The translations under genes were made by a program, and so were the position numbers. DNA of 6,147 nucleotides, taken from the NCBI GenBank assembly GCA_019454705.1, contig JACFNS010000161.1, forward strand, positions 1 through 6,147, given 5' to 3'. This DNA comes from Taibaiella sp. (GTDB taxonomy: Bacteria > Bacteroidota > Bacteroidia > Chitinophagales > Chitinophagaceae). How positions within the stretch are numbered: position 1 is the first letter of the stretch; every line of letters starts with the position of its first letter. Of this stretch, positions 1 through 6,142 are shown one piece after another. Below the pieces are notes generated by a model. The model did not search any database and was not told where the DNA came from. It saw only the letters and a list, made by a program, of their open reading frames with translations.

Positions 1-1213
1 CAAATATACGGTTGATCCGGCTGTCGCGATAAGATCTTGAAATGTTGTACTCGTCTGAATAGCCGTTGCCACCGTGTATCTGTACACCCTCGTCCACCAC
101 ATAGTCCAATGCTTCGGAGCCTAATACTTTCAGCATGGCGCACTCTATTGCATATTCTTCGGCGGCTCCAAGCTGTGTTTCTGCTTCGGGTTTGCCTGCT
201 GTTGCCAGTTCTTCTTCTTTGTCGGCTATCCATTTGGCAGTGCGGTATAGTGCGCTTTCGGTAGCAAATATGCGAATGGCCATTTCCGCCAGTTTATGCT
301 GTATAGCCCCGAAAGAGGCGATGGGTTTCTGAAACTGCTCACGTGTAGTAGCGTAAGTTATGGTAGTATTTAAGGCACGTTTGGCGCCGCCCAGTGCGGC
401 AGCACATAATTTCAGCCTGCCAATGTTCAATATATTGAAGGCTATAATATGCCCCCTGCCGATTTCCCCTAAAAGGTTATCTGCAGGAACTTTACAATTC
501 TCGAAAAATACCTGGCGCGTGCTGGAGCCTTTTATGCCCATTTTATGTTCTTCTTCGCCAAAGCTCAGGCCCTCTGTGTTTCTATCTACTATGAAAGCGC
601 TGAATTTATCACCATCCACTTTGGCAAAAACCGTAAAGACATCAGCAAAGCCTGAATTGGTAATCCATATTTTTTGCCCGTTTATCAGGTAATGTTTCCC
701 ATCTTCTGTAAGCGTGGCCGATGTTTTGCCGCTGAGTGCGTCGGAGCCTGCATTGGGTTCAGTGAGGGCATAAGCGCCTTTCAATTCGCCTGTGGCCAGC
801 CTGGGCATATATTTCTGCTTCTGTTCTTCGGTGCCAAAGTAGAGTATTGGTAAGGAGCCAATACCGTTGTGTGCCGCCATAGCTACTGCAAAAGAATGTC
901 CGCCACCGAGCGCCTCGTTGATAATCGTCGCGGTGACAAAGTCCTCTCCCAGTCCTCCATATTTTTCAGGGAATGTGGCACCTAATAACCCCAGTTCACC
1001 TGCTTTGTCCAGCAGAGCCGGCATAAGCCCTTCCTGCTGTTTATCTATATCATCCAGGCGAGGTATTACTTCTTTTTCCAGGAATTCATGACAGGTCTGT
1101 TCTATCATGCGTTGCTCATTACTAAAATCTTCCGGAGTAAAAGTATGTTCAGGTGTTGATTCGCTGATAAGGAAACCCCCGCCCTGTATTGTTTTCATTC
1201 CATTATGTTCCAT
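1..1213 (-). CDS. Acyl-CoA dehydrogenase, VLCAD-like (C-terminus beyond window)
   Basis: This flavoenzyme catalyses the first step of fatty-acid beta-oxidation, alpha,beta-dehydrogenation of acyl-CoA with FAD, passing electrons to an electron-transfer flavoprotein. It is read from the reverse complement, and 404 codons are open to the window edge. The order is an N-terminal helical domain (about residues 30-145), the signature [13 protein letters not shown] (147-159), a beta domain with KIWITNSG (181-188), then the C-terminal helical domain with [11 protein letters not shown] (291-301), VQIHGGYGY (377-385) and [10 protein letters not shown] (395-404). In MCAD and VLCAD the next residue is the catalytic glutamate of the (Y/F)EGT motif; only the first base of that codon (G) is inside the window. 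The GGGFLI N-terminus and a charged insert ([14 protein letters not shown]) before the last helices fit the roughly 600-residue VLCAD/ACAD9-like group common in Bacteroidota, so about 190 residues should lie outside. The start at 1213 is preceded by AAAGGAAT; Met6 is an alternative. Chain-length preference cannot be told. Confidence 0.95.
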   Translation of the reverse strand, partial: MEHNGMKTIQGGGFLISESTPEHTFTPEDFSNEQRMIEQTCHEFLEKEVIPRLDDIDKQQEGLMPALLDKAGELGLLGATFPEKYGGLGEDFVTATIINEALGGGHSFAVAMAAHNGIGSLPILYFGTEEQKQKYMPRLATGELKGAYALTEPNAGSDALSGKTSATLTEDGKHYLINGQKIWITNSGFADVFTVFAKVDGDKFSAFIVDRNTEGLSFGEEEHKMGIKGSSTRQVFFENCKVPADNLLGEIGRGHIIAFNILNIGRLKLCAAALGGAKRALNTTITYATTREQFQKPIASFGAIQHKLAEMAIRIFATESALYRTAKWIADKEEELATAGKPEAETQLGAAEEYAIECAMLKVLGSEALDYVVDEGVQIHGGNGYSDEYNISRSYRDSRINRIF

Positions 1214-1241
1214 AACTCATTCCTTTGCTTATGAAGTTACA

Positions 1242-1271
1242 TAAAATTAGGCCTGGCAGTTGTTAATTTAA
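1242..1271 (-). promoter_or_regulatory. Candidate Bacteroidota promoter of the acyl-CoA dehydrogenase gene
   Basis: Read on the minus strand, TTA (1271-1269) is followed after 19 bases by TAATTTTA (1249-1242). This matches the Bacteroidota -33/-7 consensus TTG / TAnnTTTG at 2 of 3 and 5 of 6 fixed positions. Transcription would begin near 1236 and give a leader of roughly 20-25 bases that keeps the AAAGGAAT ribosome-binding site (1226-1219). This is inference from consensus only; the region is AT-rich, so chance matches are possible. Confidence 0.4.
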
Positions 1272-1300
1272 TTCTAACTAGTAAACCGATACAGCTGTTA

Positions 1301-1328
1301 TTGCAAGCCCCATTTTTGAGGTATCTTG
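1301..1328 (+). promoter_or_regulatory. Weak candidate promoter of the glycosyltransferase gene
   Basis: TTG at 1301-1303 is followed after 18 bases by TATCTTG (1322-1328), a Bacteroidota -7 box missing one T. Transcription would begin about ten bases before the ATG at 1345. No Shine-Dalgarno sequence is visible in that short leader. A second possible -7 box, CATTTTTG (1311-1318), has no matching TTG at the right distance. Confidence 0.25.
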
Positions 1329-1344
1329 CCGGCCTGTTTGTTAT

Positions 1345-2475
1345 ATGATGACAGTCGTGTACATATCATGTTTGCTAGCGGTATTATATGCCATATTGAT
1401 GGTATTATACCGTGTAGGCTGGACGCGACAGGAGAGTTTCCATATGCAACCGGGTTATCAACCTCAAACAAAGATATCGGTAATAGTACCGGCACGCAAT
1501 GAGGAATGTCATATAGCAGACTGTATCCGGTCCTTATTGGTGCAGGATTATCCGGCAGCATTGCTGGAGATAATAGTTGTTGATGACCATTCTACTGACC
1601 GGACTGCTGAAATAATACAATCATTTTCGAGTGTTCACTATGTTGAATTAAGTAAGCATACGGAGGGTAATGTTTCATCGTACAAAAAGCTGGCGTTGGC
1701 CACGGGTATCGCAGGTGCGCGGGGCGAATTGATTGTAACAACCGATGCGGATTGTACAGCAGGTACGCAATGGCTGAAGCACATAGCTGCTTTATACGAG
1801 CGTGACATGCCAGTGATGATAGTTGCGCCTGTTGACTTTTCCTGTGGCAGTAACACTGTGCAACTATTCCAGTCGCTTGACTTTATGAGTATGCAGGGGA
1901 TTACGACTGCTAGCCTGCAATTGAAACTGGGCAATATGTGCAATGGCGCAAACCTGGCTTTTCAGCGGGCAGCATTTGACAGGGTAGGAGGGTACAAAGG
2001 TGTGGATCATATAGCATCAGGGGATGATTACCTGCTCATGATGAAACTGAATAAGGCATATCCCAATGCTATCAGTTACCTGAAATCGCCTGAAGCCATT
2101 GTGTATACACCCCCACAACCGGACTGGAAAAGCTTTTTGCAACAACGCATACGCTGGGCGTCCAAGTCGGGCAAATATGACGATAAGAAAATGACTGCTG
2201 TGCTCAGCTTTGTGTACCTGTTCAACCTGTCCTTTCTGCTGATGCTCATAGTATCATTATTTCATCCGGGTTACGGAGCTTACCTGTTGGTAATGCTGGT
2301 ATTAAAGATTGTTGCAGAACTTTTTTATTTATACCGGGTGGCAGGATTCTTTAATAAGCGGAAGCAGTTGTGGTTATTCCCGCTGTTGCAGCCATTACAT
2401 ATTGTCTATATAGTTATTGCGGGCCTGTTAGGTTTTACTGGTAATTATCAATGGAAAGGGCGGAGCGTGAAGTAG
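1345..2475 (+). CDS. Membrane-bound family 2 glycosyltransferase
   Basis: A processive-type GT-A glycosyltransferase expected at the inner membrane, transferring a sugar from a nucleotide-sugar donor to an unidentified lipid or glycan acceptor. One membrane segment (about residues 4-22) precedes the catalytic domain, which opens with KISVIVPARNEE (43-54) and the donor-binding VVDDHSTD (78-85). The metal-binding DxD is DAD at 134-136, the catalytic-base region is SGDD (225-228), and the acceptor-site QxxRW motif is QRIRW (267-271). Three further membrane segments lie at about 284-305, 311-330 and 342-364. All motifs needed for activity are present and the 376-residue length is normal for the class. 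Two ATG codons stand in tandem at 1345 and 1348, so the true start could be either. It stands alone, with no flippase, polymerase or other sugar gene in the window, so donor and acceptor cannot be inferred. The GT2 assignment is firm; the role is not. Confidence 0.92.
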   Translation: MMTVVYISCLLAVLYAILMVLYRVGWTRQESFHMQPGYQPQTKISVIVPARNEECHIADCIRSLLVQDYPAALLEIIVVDDHSTDRTAEIIQSFSSVHYVELSKHTEGNVSSYKKLALATGIAGARGELIVTTDADCTAGTQWLKHIAALYERDMPVMIVAPVDFSCGSNTVQLFQSLDFMSMQGITTASLQLKLGNMCNGANLAFQRAAFDRVGGYKGVDHIASGDDYLLMMKLNKAYPNAISYLKSPEAIVYTPPQPDWKSFLQQRIRWASKSGKYDDKKMTAVLSFVYLFNLSFLLMLIVSLFHPGYGAYLLVMLVLKIVAELFYLYRVAGFFNKRKQLWLFPLLQPLHIVYIVIAGLLGFTGNYQWKGRSVK

Positions 2476-2507
2476 CTATTATCATTCCATTAATGTATAG
2501 ATAGTGT

Positions 2508-2537
2508 TTATAAAACCAGCCTTATTTTGTACCTTTC
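2508..2537 (+). promoter_or_regulatory. Candidate leaderless promoter of the 136-residue protein gene
   Basis: TACCTTTC at 2530-2537 matches the Bacteroidota -7 box TAnnTTTG except for the last base, and ends only three bases before the ATG at 2541. A TTA at 2508-2510, 19 bases upstream, would be a 2-of-3 match to the -33 TTG. With such spacing the RNA would begin at or within a few bases of the start codon, giving a leaderless or nearly leaderless message. No Shine-Dalgarno sequence is present. Inference from consensus. Confidence 0.45.
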
Positions 2538-2540
2538 CTT

Positions 2541-2951
2541 ATGCGTAAGGTCATATATATATCCATCCTGGTAATAATATTGGCTGTTGTAGGCTATGTG
2601 TACTGGTATTACTACAATCCCTATAGTGAAGGCCACAGGGAAGGCGTATTACAGAAGTTTTCCCGCAAGGGCAATGTGTTCAAAACCTACGAAGGTGAAA
2701 TGATACAGCTGGGCTTCGGGCAGCGTACGGGCGGATCACTCAATGCGCAATATTTTTACTTCAGCGTTACCGACCTGAAACTTGCGGACTCACTGGAGAA
2801 CTGCATGGGCAAAAGTGTAAAACTACATTACATCCAGTACCGCCGGGCATTGCCGTGGCGGGGGAATAACCATGTAAATGACGATGTACCCAAAGGCCAG
2901 TACATAGTAGATGGCATAGCAGATGTGAAAGACGTGGATGTACACTATTGA
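2541..2951 (+). CDS. Membrane-anchored conserved hypothetical protein, 136 residues
   Basis: Function unknown. The protein has a basic N-terminus (MRK), one hydrophobic segment (about residues 4-24) rich in Ile, Val and Tyr, and a soluble domain of about 110 residues, probably periplasmic, with alternating hydrophobic residues suggesting beta strands. No signal-peptidase or lipobox site is evident, so it is probably anchored by the N-terminal helix. The stretch just after the membrane segment stands out: YSEG (28-31), GVLQKFSRKG (35-44) and FKTYEGE (47-53). From memory, this pattern recurs in small Bacteroidota proteins, some of which databases label '6-phosphogluconate dehydrogenase'. That label has no support here, since there is no Rossmann fold and the length is far too short. 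The single cysteine (in ENCMGKS) rules out an internal disulfide. It follows the glycosyltransferase by 65 bp but has its own candidate promoter. It ends by overlapping the convergent methyltransferase gene by 7 bp. Confidence 0.85.
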   Translation: MRKVIYISILVIILAVVGYVYWYYYNPYSEGHREGVLQKFSRKGNVFKTYEGEMIQLGFGQRTGGSLNAQYFYFSVTDLKLADSLENCMGKSVKLHYIQYRRALPWRGNNHVNDDVPKGQYIVDGIADVKDVDVHY

Positions 2952-3646
2952 GCCAGTAACAAGAATACTGCGGGTGCTTTAACTAAGGCCGGTTTGTTTT
3001 TCCTCCACATAGATACCGGCAGGGTTTTGATATAAGCGTCTTTACCTGTTATGTTTTGGGCGATACATAGTACAGTACTATCCCGGCAATGTTTCAGCAA
3101 TTCATCAAGCAGTGCATTATTCCGGTATGGGGTTTCTATGAATATTTGCGTTTGTTTTTCTTTAGCAGACAGTTGTTCCAGTTCTTTTAGTTTCTGGCTG
3201 CGGGATGGGTCTTTGAGGGGCAAGTAGCCGTTGAAGGCAAAACTTTGTCCGTTTAGCCCCGATGCCATCAGGGCAAGGATAATAGAATTCGGCCCGGTCA
3301 GGGGAATAATTTCGGCATTCATTTCATGGGCCTTTTGCACCAGTACAGAACCCGGATCAGCTATGCCGGGGCAACCCGCCTCACTCATGATGCCTATTTC
3401 ATATCCTTTGCTCAGCCAGTCTTTCAGCAGTTGCATATCCGGTCCGATGTGTTTATCTATTTCGGAGAAAGTTATCTCATCAATAACAATAACCGGGTGT
3501 AGAGATTTTAGGAAGCGTCGTGCTGTACGGACGTTTTCTACAAAATAATGCCGCAGGCCCAGGGTGACAGTTTTTATTTCCTCACTCAGCGTATGCAGTG
3601 CATCATCTGCTATCGGTATCGGTACCAGGTACAACTTTGCCTTCAT
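2945..3646 (-). CDS. Short RsmI-like SAM-dependent methyltransferase (tetrapyrrole methylase fold)
   Basis: A 233-residue protein of the TP_methylase superfamily, closest in layout to RsmI, which 2'-O-methylates C1402 of 16S rRNA. Visible parts are the first strand LYLVPIPI (5-12), VENVRTARRFL (36-46) where RsmI has an AEDTR-type motif, SEAGCPGIADPG (88-99) where RsmI has SDAGTPxISDPG, TGPNSIILALMASG (117-130), and FNGYLP (138-143) where RsmI has FxGFLP. These form the SAM and substrate cleft. The C-terminal extension of long RsmI proteins is absent. I place the start at 3646: the protein then begins like the family, and a -7-like box, TATTTTTA (3658-3651), ends four bases upstream. The open frame continues back to 3724, but that would run 25 bases into the DNA glycosylase gene. 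The altered motifs suggest a Bacteroidota paralogue rather than the housekeeping RsmI, so the substrate is left open and no symbol is given. Confidence 0.85.
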   Translation of the reverse strand: MKAKLYLVPIPIADDALHTLSEEIKTVTLGLRHYFVENVRTARRFLKSLHPVIVIDEITFSEIDKHIGPDMQLLKDWLSKGYEIGIMSEAGCPGIADPGSVLVQKAHEMNAEIIPLTGPNSIILALMASGLNGQSFAFNGYLPLKDPSRSQKLKELEQLSAKEKQTQIFIETPYRNNALLDELLKHCRDSTVLCIAQNITGKDAYIKTLPVSMWRKNKPALVKAPAVFLLLAQ

Positions 3647-3650
3647 GCGA

Positions 3651-3658
3651 TAAAAATA
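3651..3658 (-). promoter_or_regulatory. Candidate -7 box of the methyltransferase gene
   Basis: On the minus strand TATTTTTA matches TAnnTTTG except at the last base and ends four bases before the ATG at 3646, again implying a leaderless message. No TTG lies at the expected 18-20 base distance; the nearest, at 3673-3671, is only 12 bases away. The upstream half is therefore weak, and the promoter may need an activator or be misassigned. Confidence 0.3.
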
Positions 3659-3665
3659 CATTTTG

Positions 3666-3695
3666 TTGGGCAATGCACATCCTGTTGTAATTTTA
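3666..3695 (+). promoter_or_regulatory. Candidate leaderless promoter of the 3-methyladenine DNA glycosylase gene
   Basis: TTG (3666-3668), a 19-base spacer and TAATTTTA (3688-3695) give the best Bacteroidota-type promoter in the window: all three bases of the -33 element and all but the last fixed base of the -7 box. The -7 box ends four bases before the ATG at 3700, so the transcript would begin at or next to the start codon. The element lies inside the 53-bp gap shared with the divergent methyltransferase gene, so the two promoters must sit almost on top of each other. Confidence 0.5.
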
Positions 3696-3699
3696 GCTG

Positions 3700-4299
3700 A
3701 TGTTACCCGAAGATTTTTATACACGCAAGCATGTAGTGCAAATAGCTAAGGACCTGCTGGGCAAAGTACTCGTGACCAACTTTGAAGGGGAACGCACAGC
3801 CGGTATGATAGTGGAAACAGAAGCTTATGCCGGAGTAGTGGATAAGGCTTCTCATGCCTACGGTGGCAGGCGTACTGCCCGTACCGAAACCATGTACAGC
3901 CGCGGCGGGGTGGCTTATGTGTACCTGTGTTACGGTATCCATCACCTGTTCAACGTAGTGACCAATGCAGAAGATATACCCCATGCCGTACTGATAAGGG
4001 CGGTGGAGCCCCTGGAGGGAGTGGATATCATGCTGGCGCGCAGGGGTAAGCCGAAACTCACACCGCAGCTTACTGCAGGACCGGGAGCGTTGAGCCGTGC
4101 ACTGGGTATCACAACAGGGTATACCGGCCTGTCGTTGAATACACACATATTTATTGAAGACAGGGGAATAAAGATACCACCGCGGGACATTATAGCGGGT
4201 ACCCGTGTAGGTGTGGCTTATGCACAGGAAGACGCTTATCTGCCTTACAGGTTCTGGGTAAAAGGAAATCCCTATGTGAGCAGGGGAAAGGGTTTGTAA
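3700..4299 (+). CDS. mpg: DNA-3-methyladenine glycosylase, AAG/MPG family
   Basis: A monofunctional glycosylase that removes alkylated and deaminated purines (3-methyladenine, 7-methylguanine, hypoxanthine) to start base-excision repair. The 199 residues span the whole bacterial AAG fold. Aligning by eye with human AAG, the key residues are kept: catalytic Glu125 as Glu41 in VETEAY, Tyr127 as Tyr43, His136 as His52, the DNA-intercalating Tyr159 as Tyr75 in YVYLCYG, Asn169 as Asn85, and Arg182 as Arg100 before AVEPLEG. The later conserved stretch [13 protein letters not shown] is at about 126-138. Spacing between these residues matches the human enzyme, so the protein is expected to be active. 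The ATG at 3700 gives the normal family N-terminus (LPEDFYTR) and follows a strong -7 box by four bases. No Ada-like operator or other alkylation-response gene is visible nearby. The stop codon overlaps the terminator stem. Confidence 0.97.
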   Translation: MLPEDFYTRKHVVQIAKDLLGKVLVTNFEGERTAGMIVETEAYAGVVDKASHAYGGRRTARTETMYSRGGVAYVYLCYGIHHLFNVVTNAEDIPHAVLIRAVEPLEGVDIMLARRGKPKLTPQLTAGPGALSRALGITTGYTGLSLNTHIFIEDRGIKIPPRDIIAGTRVGVAYAQEDAYLPYRFWVKGNPYVSRGKGL

Positions 4300-4336
4300 A
4301 AGAAAAAGGGTAGCAAATTGCTACCCTTTTTCTTTT
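4298..4336. terminator. Bidirectional intrinsic terminator, 18-bp perfect stem
   Basis: The left arm 4298-4315 and right arm 4319-4336 are perfect reverse complements around the three-base loop AAT. The stem core is GGGTAGCA/TGCTACCC, flanked by A-rich sequence on the left and T-rich sequence on the right. Each strand therefore ends its hairpin in a U-rich tract. It lies between the convergent mpg (ends 4299) and PorP/SprF (ends 4352) genes and can serve both. The left arm starts with the last two bases of the mpg TAA stop codon. Confidence 0.93.
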
Positions 4337-4351
4337 ATTTGAAACCGATTA

Positions 4352-5389
4352 TTAAAACTTAGGACAAGCGAAGTTGTAAGTAGGTTGTGCTGCACGCTTG
4401 TTGAAGCAGCCGTTGTATATCAGTGATATTTCGTAACCTCCGTTGCCGCCTGTAGCGGGAGCGAAGCTGGATACGTTTACATCGTAGCTGATGCCTAATT
4501 TCATCTTAGACCATTCGAAACCTATATAAGGAGCGATAGCATCTGCATAGCGATACCAGCCACCTACATAAAATATAGTGCTCTTAGAGAATTCCCTGTC
4601 GTAACCGGGGTTCAGTACAAAACCTACAGCAGCACCTGCCATAACTTCAGAAGCTGAAGCCTGATTTTGGTACAAACCGCTTGCATACAGTACCAGGTTT
4701 TCGTTCAGGTCGAACGAACCACCGAGATATGCAGTATAACGGGAACTGATAGTGTGATTAGAATTCAGGAAGCTTTCCACAGGGTTAGTCAGATGATAAT
4801 AAGAGAAACCTACATATGCAGTGGCGTGCTCAGACACACGACCAGAATACATCAGACCTACATTGAAATCGGGATAGCTAAGGTCTGCATTGCCAAGGTT
4901 CTCGCCATGAGGGTATTCTTCAAGGCCTGAAGCCGGGTTGAATTCGCTTTCAAAGGAAAGTTTGCTGAAGTCAATTGATTTCTGCACCAAAGCACCTTGC
5001 AAGCCAATTGATAATGTATGTTGCTTTTCATAGCCTAATGCCTTGTGATATGCCAAAGAAAGGCCTACTGTCACATTTTGAAGTGACCCAAGACCGGAGC
5101 GGTCGTAAAAGCCTAAAACGCCTATACCTAAAGCATCTCCATTACCCAGAGCGCCTTTCATTGTGGCCATGTCATAAGAAATAGTACCTGTAGTATAAGG
5201 GTTTGGAGATACACTTCCCCACTGTGAGCGATAGTTGGCAGCAAGCCTTGCATCGCACTGAGTAAGCCCTGTAAGAGCGGGGTTAAGTGTCAGAGGAGAG
5301 GCGAAATACTGCGTAAAGTGGGCATCCTGGGCCATGCCGGAAGTCGTGAATATCATCGCTACGCCTACACCTAATAATATTTTCTTCAT
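4352..5389 (-). CDS. PorP/SprF family outer-membrane protein (type IX secretion / gliding associated)
   Basis: A 345-residue beta-barrel protein of the PorP/SprF family. Members work with the type IX secretion system of Bacteroidota; SprF of Flavobacterium is needed to deliver the gliding adhesin SprB, and PorP of Porphyromonas is needed for gingipain secretion. An N-terminal signal peptide (MKK, hydrophobic 4-16, SGMA) should be cut between Ala20 and Gln21. The mature protein starts with DAHFTQYFASPLTLNPALTG, the typical family opening with its NPA motif, followed by ANYRSQW. Repeated amphipathic strands run through the rest, and the C-terminus ends in NFACPKF, close to the usual CPRF-type ending. 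I choose Met20 of the longer open frame as start because the signal peptide begins there; the extension to 5446 would cover the likely promoter. No large adhesin or other gliding gene adjoins it, so it is an orphan member whose cargo is unknown. It lies 102 bp downstream of upp. Confidence 0.93.
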   Translation of the reverse strand: MKKILLGVGVAMIFTTSGMAQDAHFTQYFASPLTLNPALTGLTQCDARLAANYRSQWGSVSPNPYTTGTISYDMATMKGALGNGDALGIGVLGFYDRSGLGSLQNVTVGLSLAYHKALGYEKQHTLSIGLQGALVQKSIDFSKLSFESEFNPASGLEEYPHGENLGNADLSYPDFNVGLMYSGRVSEHATAYVGFSYYHLTNPVESFLNSNHTISSRYTAYLGGSFDLNENLVLYASGLYQNQASASEVMAGAAVGFVLNPGYDREFSKSTIFYVGGWYRYADAIAPYIGFEWSKMKLGISYDVNVSSFAPATGGNGGYEISLIYNGCFNKRAAQPTYNFACPKF

Positions 5390-5433
5390 CTGGGTAAACT
5401 TTTTAATTATGTTAATTTTCGGTTTCTGCATGG

Positions 5434-5463
5434 CAAAATAAGCCAAAATCTATTATTATGCAA
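5434..5463 (-). promoter_or_regulatory. Candidate promoter of the PorP/SprF gene
   Basis: On the minus strand TTG (5463-5461) is followed after 20 bases by TATTTTG (5440-5434), a Bacteroidota -7 box one T short. Transcription would begin near 5428 and leave a leader of about 40 bases. The leader is A-rich just before the ATG at 5389 and has no Shine-Dalgarno sequence, a common arrangement for strongly translated Bacteroidota genes. No hairpin terminator is visible after upp, so read-through from upp is also possible. Confidence 0.35.
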
Positions 5464-5491
5464 GACAGGAGGTATAATATTTTAGTTGGGT

Positions 5492-6142
5492 TTAGGATTG
5501 GGTTTTTACGCCAAATGACAGGTCGCCTGCATCTCCCAGCCCCGGAACAATATATCCTTTAGCTGTAAGTTCTTCATCAACAGCGCCCGCCCACACGTAT
5601 GCTTCAGGAAATTTTCGTTTAATATGTTCAATTCCCTCGCTGCAAGCAATAGCAGAAACTATATGAATTTGTGAAGGTTGCCCTTTCTCAACCAGCGATT
5701 GTAAAGCCAGCACCAATGAGGCCCCGGTGGCCAGCATAGGGTCGGCTATAATCAGTGGCCTATTGGCAATATCGGGGCTCGTTACATAATATTGAGCAAT
5801 TTCAAATGAGCCGTCCCTGTGATGTTTCCTATATCCCGCAACAAATGCGTTGTCTGCATTGTCAAAATAGTTCATAATACCTTGGTGCAAGGGGAGTCCT
5901 GCCCTGAGCAGTGTGGCCAGCACAGGCACATCTGCAGGCTTTGTACAAAGCGCTTCCCCCATAGGTGTTTGCACCGTTATTTCATCATACGGAAGATATT
6001 TGCTCAGTTCATAAGCTGCTATTTCTCCTATTCGTTCCATATTCCTCCGGAAACGCATACGGTCCTGTTGGATATTGCTATCTCTTATCTGCGCTATCCA
6101 GCTGCATAGTATTGAGTTGGTATCACTCAGGTTGGTCACCAT
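5492..6142 (-). CDS. upp: Uracil phosphoribosyltransferase
   Basis: This cytosolic pyrimidine-salvage enzyme converts uracil and PRPP to UMP and pyrophosphate. The 216 residues cover the whole type I phosphoribosyltransferase fold. The PRPP-binding loop is IADPMLATGAS (132-142), where many relatives have DPMLATGGS; LLRAGLPLHQG (78-88) matches the conserved LRAGL segment, and the uracil-binding hood is YIVPGLGDAGD (197-207). The N-terminal IRDSNIQQDRMRFRRNMERIGEI resembles the Bacteroidota branch of the family. The ATG at 6142 gives the usual length, but only five bases of upstream sequence are visible and they contain no in-frame stop, so a longer N-terminus cannot be excluded. The final DLSFG differs from the DRxFG of most relatives, a mild change outside the PRPP loop. 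Confidence 0.95.
   Translation of the reverse strand: MVTNLSDTNSILCSWIAQIRDSNIQQDRMRFRRNMERIGEIAAYELSKYLPYDEITVQTPMGEALCTKPADVPVLATLLRAGLPLHQGIMNYFDNADNAFVAGYRKHHRDGSFEIAQYYVTSPDIANRPLIIADPMLATGASLVLALQSLVEKGQPSQIHIVSAIACSEGIEHIKRKFPEAYVWAGAVDEELTAKGYIVPGLGDAGDLSFGVKTQS

Noticed and set aside
37..1091. Several plus-strand open frames opposite the acyl-CoA dehydrogenase.
   Set aside because: They are antisense to a gene whose family motifs run through the whole region; their translations show no recognisable domain and end wherever the real gene's codons force stops.
1298..1943. Minus-strand open frames covering the glycosyltransferase start and catalytic domain.
   Set aside because: They oppose conserved GT2 motifs and have no credible protein features.
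2476..2540. Possible terminator after the glycosyltransferase (CTAT...ATAG repeats).
   Set aside because: The pairing is only about four bases with a long loop and no T-tract, too weak to call.
3647..3724. A 26-codon N-terminal extension of the methyltransferase frame, starting at 3724.
   Set aside because: It would overlap the start of the divergent mpg gene, cover both candidate promoters, and add residues that do not resemble the family. The start at 3646 gives the expected first strand of the fold.
3703..4190. Two minus-strand open frames opposite mpg (up to 147 codons).
   Set aside because: The plus-strand gene has every catalytic residue of the AAG family; the opposing translations are His- and Cys-rich without domain pattern and have no start signals.
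5390..5446. A 19-codon N-terminal extension of the PorP/SprF frame, starting at 5446.
   Set aside because: It would bury the signal peptide inside the protein and occupy the candidate promoter and A-rich leader; the signal peptide begins cleanly at the ATG at 5389.
5467..5478. AGGAGG followed by TATAAT on the plus strand, resembling a strong ribosome-binding site and a sigma-70 -10 box.
   Set aside because: No plus-strand start codon or open frame follows at a usable distance, and the order is wrong for a promoter plus binding site. It is a chance match in an AT-rich gap.
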